Part shown: piece by piece, positions 27,273 through 36,671 of the stretch
How positions within the stretch are numbered: position 1 is the first letter of the stretch
Layout: each line of letters opens with the position of its first letter
Source of the DNA: Thalassospira lucentensis
Lineage (GTDB): Bacteria > Pseudomonadota > Alphaproteobacteria > Rhodospirillales > Thalassospiraceae
Direction of reading: 5' to 3'
DNA length: 64,000 nucleotides
Assembly: GCF_001613805.1 (NCBI RefSeq)
Contig: NZ_LPVY01000006.1
Span: 1 to 64,000, forward strand
The notes under the pieces: generated by a model
Seen by the model: only the letters and a program-made list of their open reading frames with translations
Databases searched by the model: none
What the model was told of the DNA's origin: nothing
Position numbers and translations under genes: made by a program

Positions 27273-29009
27273 ATGATCAAACGCATCGTTAAGGATGCGG
27301 TTGCCCCCTATTTCGGCAAAATTGTTCTGGCTTTGGTTTGCATGGCACTTATGGCGGCGGCAACCGGCGGCTATGCCTATCTGATGGACCCGGTGATTAA
27401 CGAGGTCTTCGTCAAAAAGAACCCGGCGATGCTGGTCCCTGTCGGGGTTGCCGTCCTTGCAGCCTTCGCGCTGAAAGGCTTTGCCAATTACGGGCAATCG
27501 GTTCTGATGAGCTATGTCGGCGGTCGTATTCTTGCCGATATCCAGAACAAACTTTACGAGCATGTCATCCGGCTTGATATCGGCTTTTTCCACAGCACCA
27601 ATACCGGCAAACTGATCACGCGCTTTACCAGTGATATCACCGCAATGCGTGCGGCCGTTTCCGTATCGCTGACCGGTTTTGGCAAGGACTTTCTGACTGC
27701 CATCGTTCTGATTGGCGTCATGTTCTATCAGGATTGGCAGCTTGCGATCATTGCCTTTACCGTTTTTCCCGCCGCCATCCTGCCAATTGCCCGTCTGGGT
27801 CGGCGGATGCGCAAGGTTTCGGCCAATACGCAACAGCAGATCGGTGAATTTGCGACCCTTCTGGAACAGACTTTTCAGGGTGTCCGTCATGTCAAAGCCT
27901 ATGGCATGGAACCCTATGAATGTTCACGAATGGAAAAGCTTGTCGAAACCGTTTTCGATCTGAGCTTCAAGGCGCAGAAAGTCAGCGCACGTTCGTCCCC
28001 CATCATGGAAACACTCGGCGGGGCCGCGATCACGACCATCATTATTTACGGCGGCAGCCGCGTCATTGACGGGGCAAGCGACCCGGGCAGTTTCTTTTCG
28101 TTCATCACCGCCCTGTTGCTGGCATATGAACCGGTCAAGCGCCTTGCCAATATCAATATCAACCTGCAGGCCGGTCTTGCAGCATCCCAGCGCGTGTTTA
28201 CCGTTCTTGATATCGAACCGGAAATTCGCGATGCCGAGGATGCCAAAACGCTTGAGGTCAAGGGCGGCGCCATTCATTTCAAGGATGTCGCGTTTTCCTA
28301 TAACGATGAAACGACGGCATTACACGATATCAGCCTTGATATCGAAGCCGGTCAGACGATCGCGCTTGTCGGGCCCTCGGGTGCCGGTAAATCGACGATC
28401 CTGAACCTGATCCCGCGATTTTACGACATCAATGCAGGTACGATCACCATTGATGGTCAGGATATCCGCGATGTGACACTGGAAAGCCTGCGTTCGGCAA
28501 CCGCACTGGTCAGTCAGGAAATCACGCTGTTTGATGATACGGTGCGGTCCAACATCGCCTATGGCCGGTTTGGTGCGACCGACGCCGAAATCGAAGAAGC
28601 CGCCCGCCACGCGGCAGCGCATGATTTCATCCTGCAGCTTGAAAACGGTTATGACACCATTGTCGGAGAACATGGTGTGAAGCTTTCGGGCGGGCAGCGC
28701 CAGCGTATTGCGATTGCGCGGGCAATGTTGAAAAATGCTCCGATCCTGCTTCTGGACGAGGCGACGTCGGCTCTTGATACGGAATCGGAACGCCATATTC
28801 AGGGTGCCCTGACCGAACTTATGAAGGGTCGCACAACGCTTGTTATTGCGCATCGCCTGTCGACAATTATTGATGCCGACAAGATTTGCGTTATTCAGAA
28901 CGGACGCGTCACGGAACAGGGACGTCATGAAGAATTGCTTGCACTGGGAGGGGCTTACGCCAATCTCTATAATCTGCAATTCTCGGAAGAAACCGAAAAT
29001 CAGGTCTAA
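27273..29009 (+). CDS. msbA: Lipid A export ABC transporter, permease/ATPase
   Basis: A 578-residue half-transporter with six membrane helices (about 15-310) and an ABC domain (about 335-570). Motifs are Walker A GPSGAGKST, signature LSGGQRQRIAIARAML, Walker B ILLLDEATSALD and the H-switch VIAHRLSTI. As a homodimer MsbA flips lipid A-core across the inner membrane. It heads an operon of lipid A genes, which supports the specific call over a generic exporter. The frame is open to TTG 27222, with a possible GGAAG there; ATG 27273 (MIKRIVKD) matches the family. An inverted repeat GTGTCA-N3-TGACAC at 27171-27185 lies upstream and could be an operator. Confidence 0.9.
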   Translation: MIKRIVKDAVAPYFGKIVLALVCMALMAAATGGYAYLMDPVINEVFVKKNPAMLVPVGVAVLAAFALKGFANYGQSVLMSYVGGRILADIQNKLYEHVIRLDIGFFHSTNTGKLITRFTSDITAMRAAVSVSLTGFGKDFLTAIVLIGVMFYQDWQLAIIAFTVFPAAILPIARLGRRMRKVSANTQQQIGEFATLLEQTFQGVRHVKAYGMEPYECSRMEKLVETVFDLSFKAQKVSARSSPIMETLGGAAITTIIIYGGSRVIDGASDPGSFFSFITALLLAYEPVKRLANININLQAGLAASQRVFTVLDIEPEIRDAEDAKTLEVKGGAIHFKDVAFSYNDETTALHDISLDIEAGQTIALVGPSGAGKSTILNLIPRFYDINAGTITIDGQDIRDVTLESLRSATALVSQEITLFDDTVRSNIAYGRFGATDAEIEEAARHAAAHDFILQLENGYDTIVGEHGVKLSGGQRQRIAIARAMLKNAPILLLDEATSALDTESERHIQGALTELMKGRTTLVIAHRLSTIIDADKICVIQNGRVTEQGRHEELLALGGAYANLYNLQFSEETENQV

Positions 29010-29029
29010 AACATTCGGGATAAACTGGC

Positions 29030-29803
29030 GTGCAGTTGCATAAGCGGATCATAAAAAGCGATCAGGCGCGTAGCACTTTGTGCTGGCTTGCGGCAGCCTA
29101 TATCCGGTTCGTCCGGCTCACCGGTCGCTGGCACACGGAAGGCGGGGATCATCCCGCCCATTTCCTGACGGAGGGCAAACCGTTTATCGTGGCTTTCTGG
29201 CATCAGCGTTTGCTGATGATGCCCTATACATGGCGTTCGGTTGCCGGTGACCGCCCGTTTAACATGCTGATTTCATCGCATCGCGATGGTGAAATCATTT
29301 CCCGCACCATTGGTCATTTCGGGATTGCCACGATTGCAGGGTCAACCGGGCAGGGCAAAGGCGGTGCGGCAGCGTTGCGGCGCATTCTGAAGGCGCTGAA
29401 ATCCGGTGAAGTCGTCGGCATGACCCCGGATGGACCACGAGGACCGCGCATGCGGATTTCGGATGGCATTGTGCAGGCGGCAAAGCTTGCAGGCGTTCCG
29501 ATTTTCCCGCTGACCTATTCGGCATCAAACCGGCGCGTCTTTGGCAGTTGGGACCGGTTCGTGCTGCCGCTTCCGTTTTCAAAAGGCGTTTTTAGCTGGG
29601 GCGATCCGATCCATATCGGACGGGATCTGGATGATGCCGGGCTGGAACAGAAGCGGCTGGAGCTGGAAGCAGCCTTGACCAGGCTGACACAGCAAAGCGA
29701 CCGCAAGCTTGGCCTTGACGTGATTGAGCCCGCCGGACCGGATGAACTTCCCAAACAGAAGCGTTCGGCCATGGCAGCGGCAGAGCAGGAAAGCGCCAAA
29801 TGA
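29030..29803 (+). CDS. DUF374 lysophospholipid acyltransferase-family protein
   Basis: A 257-residue protein of the DUF374 group, an acyltransferase-fold family found next to waaA in alphaproteobacteria. It has FIVAFWHQRLLMMP, the SSHRDGEII motif (near residue 82, a variant of the H-x4-D acyltransferase site), GSTGQGKGGAAALRRIL and TPDGPRGPRM. It probably transfers an acyl chain in the envelope, maybe in lipid A maturation; the precise substrate is not established. Start is GTG 29030. Its stop overlaps the waaA start (ATGA). Confidence 0.85.
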   Translation: MQLHKRIIKSDQARSTLCWLAAAYIRFVRLTGRWHTEGGDHPAHFLTEGKPFIVAFWHQRLLMMPYTWRSVAGDRPFNMLISSHRDGEIISRTIGHFGIATIAGSTGQGKGGAAALRRILKALKSGEVVGMTPDGPRGPRMRISDGIVQAAKLAGVPIFPLTYSASNRRVFGSWDRFVLPLPFSKGVFSWGDPIHIGRDLDDAGLEQKRLELEAALTRLTQQSDRKLGLDVIEPAGPDELPKQKRSAMAAAEQESAK

Positions 29804-31086
29804 GCCTGTTTTACGCCTATCGCGTGGCGACACGGCTTTTGGGTCCGGTACTTGGCATTTATCTGCAACGGCGCAAAAAACGCGGCAAGGAAGATGCAGG
29901 ACGGATCGGTGAACGGTTCGGTCATGCCAGTGCATTGCGCCCGAAGGGGAAGCTCGTCTGGATACATGGTGCCAGTGTTGGCGAATCCCTGTCGTCCCTG
30001 CCGGTGATTGATGCCATTCGTGCGCGTTTTCCCGAAACCTCGATCCTTGTCACCACCGGCACCGTTACGTCGGCGGCAATGATGTATCAACGCCTTCCCA
30101 AAGGGGTGATCCATCAGTTCATCCCCATTGATCGGCAGGTTTGCGTTGCGCGTTTTCTGCATCACTGGAAACCGGATGCGGCTCTTTGGCTTGAAAGTGA
30201 TTTCTGGCCCAATATTCTGACCAAGGCCAAGAAGGCAGGCACCAGACTGGCACTGCTTAATGGCCGCATTTCGGCCAGAAGCTTTAAAAGCTATTCACGA
30301 TTTCCATCCTTTATCACGCCGGTCATTTCCGCATTTGACCTGATCCTGACGCAAGGAAGCAAGGAAACCGAACGGTTCGTTTCCCTTGGCGGCAAGGATG
30401 TGCGCGCCGTCGGGAACCTGAAATTTGCAGCCCCCCCGCTGCCGGTCGAAGCCGACGCCCTAACCGAACTGCAATCGCAGATCGGCACCCGCCCGGTATG
30501 GCTTGCGGCAAGTACGTTTGAGGGCGAGGAACTGGCCTGCGCACAGGTTCATCAAGCACTTTCGCCAAAGCATGAAGGCCTTTTGACAGTTATTGTTCCC
30601 CGTCATCCGGATCGTGCTGATGAAATCGAGGCGGATCTGATTGCCCAGGGATTGCGCGTTGCCCGCCGAAGCCTGGGGCACAAAATCACCGAAGATATCG
30701 ACATCTATCTTGGCGATACGATGGGCGAGATGGGGCTTTATTACCGGGTTGCACCGGTTTGCCTGATCGGAAAATCCCTTTGTGCGTCCGGCGGGCAGAA
30801 CCCGCTTGAACCGGCACGGCTTGGATGCGCCATTCTGCATGGCCCCGATATGAGCAATTTTAGCGAGATCAGTCAGGAACTTCTTACAGCACACGCCTGC
30901 CGACCGGTTGCTGATCGTGACGACCTGACAAGGCAGATTGATATTCTTCTGACCCAACCGGAAAAGGCGAGCGCACTGGCAAATGCCGCCTTGGCATATG
31001 CCAATTCAAAGGCCGAGGTTCTCGAACGAACCATTGATGCGATCACCCCGCTTTTAACCGGGGAGGTTGCCAATGCGCGCGCCTGA
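29800..31086 (+). CDS. waaA: 3-deoxy-D-manno-octulosonic acid transferase
   Basis: A 428-residue GT30 enzyme that attaches Kdo from CMP-Kdo to lipid IVA at the cytosolic face of the inner membrane. It has an N-terminal membrane anchor, the GT30 motif WIHGASVGESLSSLPVI (about 50-66), VTTGTVTSA, and the donor-domain blocks IVPRHPDRADEI, GDTMGEMGLYYRVA and GGQNPLEPARLG. Two Kdo residues are usual; the number transferred cannot be read from sequence. It overlaps the upstream gene by 4 bases and lpxK by 14 bases. Confidence 0.95.
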   Translation: MSLFYAYRVATRLLGPVLGIYLQRRKKRGKEDAGRIGERFGHASALRPKGKLVWIHGASVGESLSSLPVIDAIRARFPETSILVTTGTVTSAAMMYQRLPKGVIHQFIPIDRQVCVARFLHHWKPDAALWLESDFWPNILTKAKKAGTRLALLNGRISARSFKSYSRFPSFITPVISAFDLILTQGSKETERFVSLGGKDVRAVGNLKFAAPPLPVEADALTELQSQIGTRPVWLAASTFEGEELACAQVHQALSPKHEGLLTVIVPRHPDRADEIEADLIAQGLRVARRSLGHKITEDIDIYLGDTMGEMGLYYRVAPVCLIGKSLCASGGQNPLEPARLGCAILHGPDMSNFSEISQELLTAHACRPVADRDDLTRQIDILLTQPEKASALANAALAYANSKAEVLERTIDAITPLLTGEVANARA

Positions 31087-32044
31087 TTTCTGGCTGGCAG
31101 ACGGCTGCATGGCCAAGGCACTGTCGCCTTTTTCCCTGCTGTGGCGCGCAGGTGCAGGCATTCGGGCGATGATAACAACCATGCGCCATCCGGGATGCAA
31201 GGTTTTCTGCGTTGGCAACTTTACCATCGGTGGTGCGGGTAAAACACCGACCGCAATCGCGCTGTATCACACGTTGCACAAAATGGGCATTCAGGCCCAT
31301 TTCCTGAGCCGTGGATATGGCGGCCGGGAAACCGGCCCGCACCGTGTTGATCCGATGAAGGACACCGCAGCCGATGTCGGGGACGAGCCCCTGCTTCTGG
31401 CGCGAACGGCGCCGGCATGGATTTCGCGGGACCGGGGTATGGGCGCCGAAACGGCCAGAAATGCCGGGGCAGAGGCCATCATTCTGGATGACGGACTGCA
31501 AAATCCATCGTTAATCAAGGATTGCAGCTTTGCGGTTGTCGACAGCGTTTTCGGGATTGGAAACGGTCGCGTCATTCCCGCAGGCCCGATGCGCGAAACC
31601 CTTGAACAGGGATTGGCCAAAGTTCGTGCGATCATTCTGATCGGCGATGGCAATCCGCCATTTCTTAAAAACCTGCCCGCGTCGGTTCCGGTTTTGCGCG
31701 CCCGCATTGTTCCTTGCAATGGTGCCGAATTTGCCGGACGCAGGGTTCTCGCCTTTGCGGGGATTGCCCGCCCGGCCAAATTCCATGATAGTCTGCGCGC
31801 AGTCGGTGCCGATATTGTTGCGACCGTCGACTTTGCGGATCATCACCCGTTCCGTGCGGCCGAATTGGCGGAGCTGCATCAAAAAGCCAAGTCATTGAAT
31901 GCCGATTTGGTCACGACAGAAAAAGACCTGATGCGCTTGCCTGCCGGGCAGCGGAACGGCATAAACACCCTTGATATTGTGCTGGAATTCGAAGCCCCGG
32001 ACCAGCTGGAGAAAATAATTACGGCGGTGTTGTCCGATGCCTGA
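31073..32044 (+). CDS. lpxK: Tetraacyldisaccharide 4'-kinase
   Basis: A 323-residue LpxK, which phosphorylates the 4' position of the lipid A disaccharide. The P-loop is in VGNFTIGGAGKTPTAIAL (about 47-64), followed by SRGYGGRE, the DEPLLLARTAPAW block and IILDDGLQNPSL. GGGGAGG at 31059-31065 lies 7 bases before ATG 31073; an alternative TTG lies 6 bases upstream. It overlaps waaA and lpxL, so the whole set is translationally coupled. Confidence 0.95.
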   Translation: MRAPDFWLADGCMAKALSPFSLLWRAGAGIRAMITTMRHPGCKVFCVGNFTIGGAGKTPTAIALYHTLHKMGIQAHFLSRGYGGRETGPHRVDPMKDTAADVGDEPLLLARTAPAWISRDRGMGAETARNAGAEAIILDDGLQNPSLIKDCSFAVVDSVFGIGNGRVIPAGPMRETLEQGLAKVRAIILIGDGNPPFLKNLPASVPVLRARIVPCNGAEFAGRRVLAFAGIARPAKFHDSLRAVGADIVATVDFADHHPFRAAELAELHQKAKSLNADLVTTEKDLMRLPAGQRNGINTLDIVLEFEAPDQLEKIITAVLSDA

Positions 32045-32936
32045 ACGCAGTGCCTTTTATCAAGCACGACAGAAATATATTTCCCACCCGTTGCAGGGAT
32101 TGGCAGCGCATCTGATTTATTGGATTTTTGCTGCCATGCCGATTGATATGGCATCAAACGCGGGTGGTACATTACTGCGAAAGTTTGGCCCCAAACTCGG
32201 CCAGACAAAAAAGGCACGAAACAACCTGACACGCGCATTTCCGGAAAAATCCCCGGAAGAGATCGAAACGATTATTTGTGACATGTGGGAAAATCTGGGA
32301 CGCAACGCGGCTGAAATCCCGCATCTGCATAAATTGCGCCCGGGAGGCCCAAGGATCGAGGTTGTCGGCCTTGAGAACGGCATGGCCTCTAAAGATGATG
32401 ACAAACCGGGTGTTTTCTTTACCGGCCATATCGGTAACTGGGAAATCGGCATGACGCTGGCAACTGCGATGGATATGGACATGATGTGTGTCTATCGCGC
32501 CCCGGATAATCCGTGGGTTGATCAGTTATTCATTCGTGCCCGCAAGACTTTCCGCGGTCAGTTGGTAAAAAAGGGGCCTCAGGGTGCCCGCCAGATTACC
32601 AAATACATGAAAGAAGGCGGACATGTCGCCATGCTGGTCGATCAGAAAATGAATGACGGCATTGCCGTCCCGTTTTTTGGTCGTGACGCCATGACAGCAC
32701 CGGCACTGGCGCAGTTTGCGCTAAAATATGACTGCCCGGTAGTACCGGTCCGGGTGGAACGACTGGGTGGCGCCTATTTCCGCATGACATTTTATCCGGC
32801 ACTCGAAATTGTCCCGACCGATGACCGTCATGCCGATATTCTGCGCATCATGACCGACGTTAATGCGATCATGGAAAGCTGGATTCGTGACCGACCCGCG
32901 CAATGGTTGTGGCTTCACAGACGCTGGCCGAACTGA
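32037..32936 (+). CDS. lpxL: Lipid A late acyltransferase, LpxL/HtrB family
   Basis: A 299-residue acyltransferase of the LpxL type that adds a secondary acyl chain to Kdo-lipid A at the inner membrane. The catalytic motif is GHIGNWEIGM (H-x4-E, about residues 124-129); KKGPQGARQI and LVDQKMNDGIAVPFFG form the rest of the site. A hydrophobic N-terminal segment anchors it. The gene overlaps lpxK by 8 bases and ends the lipid A operon. Confidence 0.92.
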   Translation: MPERSAFYQARQKYISHPLQGLAAHLIYWIFAAMPIDMASNAGGTLLRKFGPKLGQTKKARNNLTRAFPEKSPEEIETIICDMWENLGRNAAEIPHLHKLRPGGPRIEVVGLENGMASKDDDKPGVFFTGHIGNWEIGMTLATAMDMDMMCVYRAPDNPWVDQLFIRARKTFRGQLVKKGPQGARQITKYMKEGGHVAMLVDQKMNDGIAVPFFGRDAMTAPALAQFALKYDCPVVPVRVERLGGAYFRMTFYPALEIVPTDDRHADILRIMTDVNAIMESWIRDRPAQWLWLHRRWPN

Positions 32937-32966
32937 TCATCGTTAATCGCACCCGGCATTAACCGA

Positions 32967-33635
32967 ATGGGAACACCCTTGCAGCAGACTGGTGGATACC
33001 TCTCCACCTTGTCCGGGGGAAGTTCCCTTTTGCTGCGTTTCGTCGTCCCGCTTTTTCTGATTTTTGTTGGTTCAATGTTTGCCGTCTGGCCGTCATTCGC
33101 GCTGGAAGGTGATGTTGGCAAGATAGAAAGCAGTTCAAAGAATGTGCGGATACGGATTGCCGAACTTGATCAGCAATTGCAGACACATCTGCGAGAAGCC
33201 GTTGAGAAGTTCGGGGATCGCCAGATCGAGTGCGGCAAGAGTGCCGAGAAAAAGCCGCTGTCTGATTGCATCGCCGAAGACGGTGATGATCTGACCCAAA
33301 CCAGACTTTCAATCGCGCGCGCCAAAGATGGCGACGTGAAAGACGGCCCGCTTGACGAGCTTGCCGCGACCGAAGAACGCTTTGCGATGTTCATCGAACG
33401 CATGAACAAAACCAACGATCTTCTGTCACGTGCCGGGGCCAAGATGTATCGAACGAGTTTCGATATCACACCGGAAATGGATCAGCTTCGCCGACAGGTT
33501 ATCGCCTATGTCGAACGCAAACAGGAATATGATCTGCGCCTCAATCAGGCCATGTTGATTGCAGGTGTGACACTTGTCCTAATTGCCATTTTCGCGATGA
33601 TTTTTTTTGCCACACGACGCATTCGGGGAAATTAA
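32967..33635 (+). CDS. Hypothetical membrane protein with a periplasmic helical domain
   Basis: A 222-residue protein of unrecognised family. A signal-like hydrophobic segment (about 22-44) ends at SFALE. A charged, probably coiled-coil middle follows (about 48-190), with two cysteines in IECGKSAEKKPLSDC. A second membrane helix lies near the C-terminus (about 198-216, LIAGVTLVLIAIFAMIFFA) and the tail is ATRRIRGN. It lies 30 bases after lpxL and may share that transcript, so an envelope role is plausible. Confidence 0.65.
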   Translation: MGTPLQQTGGYLSTLSGGSSLLLRFVVPLFLIFVGSMFAVWPSFALEGDVGKIESSSKNVRIRIAELDQQLQTHLREAVEKFGDRQIECGKSAEKKPLSDCIAEDGDDLTQTRLSIARAKDGDVKDGPLDELAATEERFAMFIERMNKTNDLLSRAGAKMYRTSFDITPEMDQLRRQVIAYVERKQEYDLRLNQAMLIAGVTLVLIAIFAMIFFATRRIRGN

Positions 33636-33730
33636 CAGCGATCATCATTTGTCGCAGGACAAATTGCATTGATAATGCGGTCAATCCCCTTTACCGAGTG
33701 GCGTAAGAGCTATCGCCCGAGGAAACCATA

Positions 33731-34216
33731 ATGACACAGGCCTACTGGCAGGACATTCTGGTCGCATTGCGCCAGATCATCCGCGCAACCGATCTGCATT
33801 CCAAAAGAATGATGAAAGCCTGTGGCCTGACCATCCCGCAGGTGATGGTCCTGCGGGCGATTGACGAATTGCAGAACGTTACGGTGCGCCGCATTTCCAA
33901 TCATGTGTCCCTTAGCCAGGCAACCGTCACAACAATCCTGAACCGCCTTGAACAGCGCGGGCTGGCAGAACGCCGACGCAGCACCACGGACAAGCGTGTG
34001 GTCAATACGGTTCTGACAGAGGCAGGTCAGAACGTATTAAAAGCAGCCCCCACCATGCTGCACGAAGAATTCATATCGCAGTTCGATGCCCTTCCCGACT
34101 GGGAAAAGACGCAGCTTCTGTCATCCATGCAGCGGGTTGCCACCATGATGAATGCGGAAAATATAGATGCGGCTCCGTTGCTTGACGTCCGCCCTGCTGA
34201 CGAAATTCCGCGTTAG
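33731..34216 (+). CDS. MarR-family transcriptional regulator
   Basis: A 161-residue dimeric winged-helix regulator. The DNA-binding part covers about residues 30-100 with VRRISNHVSLSQATVTTIL as helix-turn-helix and RRRSTTDKRVVNTVLTEAG as the wing. MarR proteins usually respond to small phenolic or cationic ligands, or to redox state. The target is unknown; neighbours are the unknown membrane protein and the convergent gamma-glutamyltransferase gene. Confidence 0.9.
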   Translation: MTQAYWQDILVALRQIIRATDLHSKRMMKACGLTIPQVMVLRAIDELQNVTVRRISNHVSLSQATVTTILNRLEQRGLAERRRSTTDKRVVNTVLTEAGQNVLKAAPTMLHEEFISQFDALPDWEKTQLLSSMQRVATMMNAENIDAAPLLDVRPADEIPR

Positions 34217-34233
34217 GGCCAGTTCAACCCGGA

Positions 34234-35781
34234 TTACAGATCGGCAATCACCACTTGGTGGCCATTACGTCGGGCATCCCCCACCGCATTGAATTTTGTG
34301 CCATCACCACTGACCTTGGCGGCGTGAACACCGCCAAAGAACATATCCTCCGCATCCCAGCGCTGCTGGTCTTCAAGGCTCAGCCCATCCAGAAGCGAAC
34401 CGTCAAATCCCGGTTCGACCGACAAAAGACTGTCTTCAACATGAAGTCGCGGTGCCGCCACCGCCCCATGCAGGGTCATGTCATAGGCATCGATATTCAG
34501 CATCACCTGCAACATGGTTGAACGAATGCGGTTTGACCCGCCAGAGCCCAGTGCAATCGCATCACCATTCGCCGCCAGATACAGGGCCGGGGTCATCATA
34601 GATGTCATGCGCACACCGCATGGCCAGTGATGGAGCCCGTCAGGTGACAGATCAGCTTCGCCCAGCATATTATTGAGCATGATCCCGGTGCCCGGCACCA
34701 TCCGCCCGGAGCAGGACCCATTCGAAATTGTCGCGGCGGCAAGATTGCCATCGCCATCAACCACAGAAATATGGGTCGTGCCATTCTGGCTAAGCGGGCG
34801 TTCGCCGATCATCGACCGGTAGGATTCGCAGAATTCGTCGGCAAGGATTGTCGGGCTTGCGCCATGTTCGCTACGTGCCAGCCCCGTGGCATGAAGAATG
34901 CGCGAAATCGCTTCAAGATGACGGGCCGATCCAAATGCCCCAAGCTCAATCTCGCGCGCAAGCTTAAGCCCGAACCCAACCAGAACCCCGCCCGATGCAG
35001 GCGGCGGGTTTAAAACAAACCGCCCGTTGCGCCCGGCAATCAAAAGCGGATCGCGAACCAGAACCCGGTATGCCGCCAAATCAGCGCCCGTAAGATAGCC
35101 ACCATATTCCCGGCATTCGGTCACAAGCGCATGACCAAGATCGCCGTGATAAAAACCGTCCGAACCGGTTCGCAGCAGATATTCGATGCTGTCGGCCATA
35201 TCTGCCTGACGAAGAATGGAGCCCTCGTCGGGCAATTCAAATCGGTCTTCATCCTGATGTTCCGGCGCACCGAAAACCGCCCGGCTGTCTTTGGAAAAGG
35301 CCAGAAGCGGGGTTACGATCCCCATGACGTATCGCTGAAACGCATCCAGCCTGATCCCGTCGCGAGCCGACGTAATTGCCGGTTCGGCCAGCATCGCCAT
35401 CGGCAATGATCCAAGATCGTCATGCAGCTTGAAAATACCGGCAACCACGCCCGGCGTTGCAACCGAACCATATCCGCCGTGAAATTCCTGGGTAACGCCA
35501 CCGGCAAATGTCGCAAACCGGCTTTCAAATTCAAGTTCCTCGCGCGGGCGTTTGGCAAGCGGGGTTTCGACAAAGAAATCATAAAGCCTTGGCGGTTTTC
35601 CCGCCGGACGGGTCATGACAAACCCGCCGCCGCCAAGCGACGCCAGAACCGGCTCCGCCACGCATGCCGTCCACATCGCGGCGGTCACCGCGTCAAAGGC
35701 ATTGCCGCCTGCCTCAAGCACATCGGCAGCCGCGCGTGCTGTGACATCATGTCCTGCGGCGACGGCTCCGTGCTTTTTCAT
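34234..35781 (-). CDS. ggt: Gamma-glutamyltransferase
   Basis: A 515-residue Ntn-hydrolase of the GGT family that cleaves glutathione and related gamma-glutamyl compounds after self-processing. The processing threonine and nucleophile are in NGTTHISVVDGDGNLAAAT (about 329-347), and the downstream GSGGSNRIRSTMLQVMLN carries the glycine-rich oxyanion site. It starts MKKHGAVAAGHDVTARAA without a signal peptide and is shorter than the exported E. coli enzyme (about 580), so a cytosolic form is likely. It lies 29 bases after the M23 peptidase gene on the same strand. Confidence 0.9.
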   Translation of the reverse strand: MKKHGAVAAGHDVTARAAADVLEAGGNAFDAVTAAMWTACVAEPVLASLGGGGFVMTRPAGKPPRLYDFFVETPLAKRPREELEFESRFATFAGGVTQEFHGGYGSVATPGVVAGIFKLHDDLGSLPMAMLAEPAITSARDGIRLDAFQRYVMGIVTPLLAFSKDSRAVFGAPEHQDEDRFELPDEGSILRQADMADSIEYLLRTGSDGFYHGDLGHALVTECREYGGYLTGADLAAYRVLVRDPLLIAGRNGRFVLNPPPASGGVLVGFGLKLAREIELGAFGSARHLEAISRILHATGLARSEHGASPTILADEFCESYRSMIGERPLSQNGTTHISVVDGDGNLAAATISNGSCSGRMVPGTGIMLNNMLGEADLSPDGLHHWPCGVRMTSMMTPALYLAANGDAIALGSGGSNRIRSTMLQVMLNIDAYDMTLHGAVAAPRLHVEDSLLSVEPGFDGSLLDGLSLEDQQRWDAEDMFFGGVHAAKVSGDGTKFNAVGDARRNGHQVVIADL

Positions 35782-35810
35782 GGCAGAGGTTCCCTATTGT
35801 TTATCCATCG

Positions 35811-36671
35811 TCAATTGCTGGCCTTTGCCTTTGCGGCCTTTTGTGCGTCTTCCATCGGCGGCACAAGAAGGGCCGCGTCAACGCGCGCGTCCCCGACATT
35901 GATCCGCCAGTCCAGATGCGGCCCGGTTGCCCGGCCACTTGCCCCGACCTTGGCAATCGGATCACCCTGCCGAACGACATCGCCGACTTTCACATTGATT
36001 TCCGACAGATGCAAAAACGCCGAAACCATGCCAAGCCCGTGATCAATAAACAGGGTCGCCCCGGAAAAATACATATCGGGATGCGCCAGCGTCACAATTC
36101 CGTCAGCCGGTGCGACGACCTCGGTGCCGGTCGGAACGGCAATGTCTATCCCCCAATGCGGGGCACGCGGTTCACCATTCAAGATGCGTTGCGATCCGTA
36201 TACACCGCTGATCGGGCCGAGAACCGGCCAGATAAAGCCGTTCTTGTAAAATTCCTGGGTAAATCGTTCGACACGTGCTTCGCGGGCCTGACGTGAATCA
36301 TCCTTGATCCGTTCCATAACGTTCGGGTCCGGTGTCACCATCTTGGGCGGCAGGCCATCAATCCGCTGGATATCAAATTCGCGATCACCGATGTCATAGG
36401 CATATTCTTCGACTGCCCCGTCAGCCTTGCGCAGGGTCAGCTTGGCGGGGCCTTCGTAATCGCGTGGAAAGCCAAGGATAAACGCCCCGTCCGGACCGAT
36501 CGTATCAATCGCCTTGCCATCCAGAAGGATGCTGCCGCCGGGGTCGGTCTGCCCGAACACGATGCCACCCTGAACAAACTGGCCCTTATAGGTCGGCTCG
36601 GCCGCGATAGCACCGAAACACGATACGATCAAACCGGTTGTCGCCAGAAACGTGGTCATTCCGAAACGCAT
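35811..36671 (-). CDS. M23-family peptidase (LytM domain), exported
   Basis: A 286-residue murein endopeptidase-like protein. A signal peptide ends near IAA (residue 24), followed by a beta-rich part (about 28-120) and a LytM domain (about 150-270). The zinc ligands are seen in HWGIDIAVPTG (H-x3-D) and in GPHLDWRIN. The latter has HxD in place of the usual HxH, a variant that occurs in a subset of M23 proteins, so activity is plausible but not certain. The ATG at 36671 shares a base with the xseA stop (TGATG). Confidence 0.88.
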   Translation of the reverse strand: MRFGMTTFLATTGLIVSCFGAIAAEPTYKGQFVQGGIVFGQTDPGGSILLDGKAIDTIGPDGAFILGFPRDYEGPAKLTLRKADGAVEEYAYDIGDREFDIQRIDGLPPKMVTPDPNVMERIKDDSRQAREARVERFTQEFYKNGFIWPVLGPISGVYGSQRILNGEPRAPHWGIDIAVPTGTEVVAPADGIVTLAHPDMYFSGATLFIDHGLGMVSAFLHLSEINVKVGDVVRQGDPIAKVGASGRATGPHLDWRINVGDARVDAALLVPPMEDAQKAAKAKASN

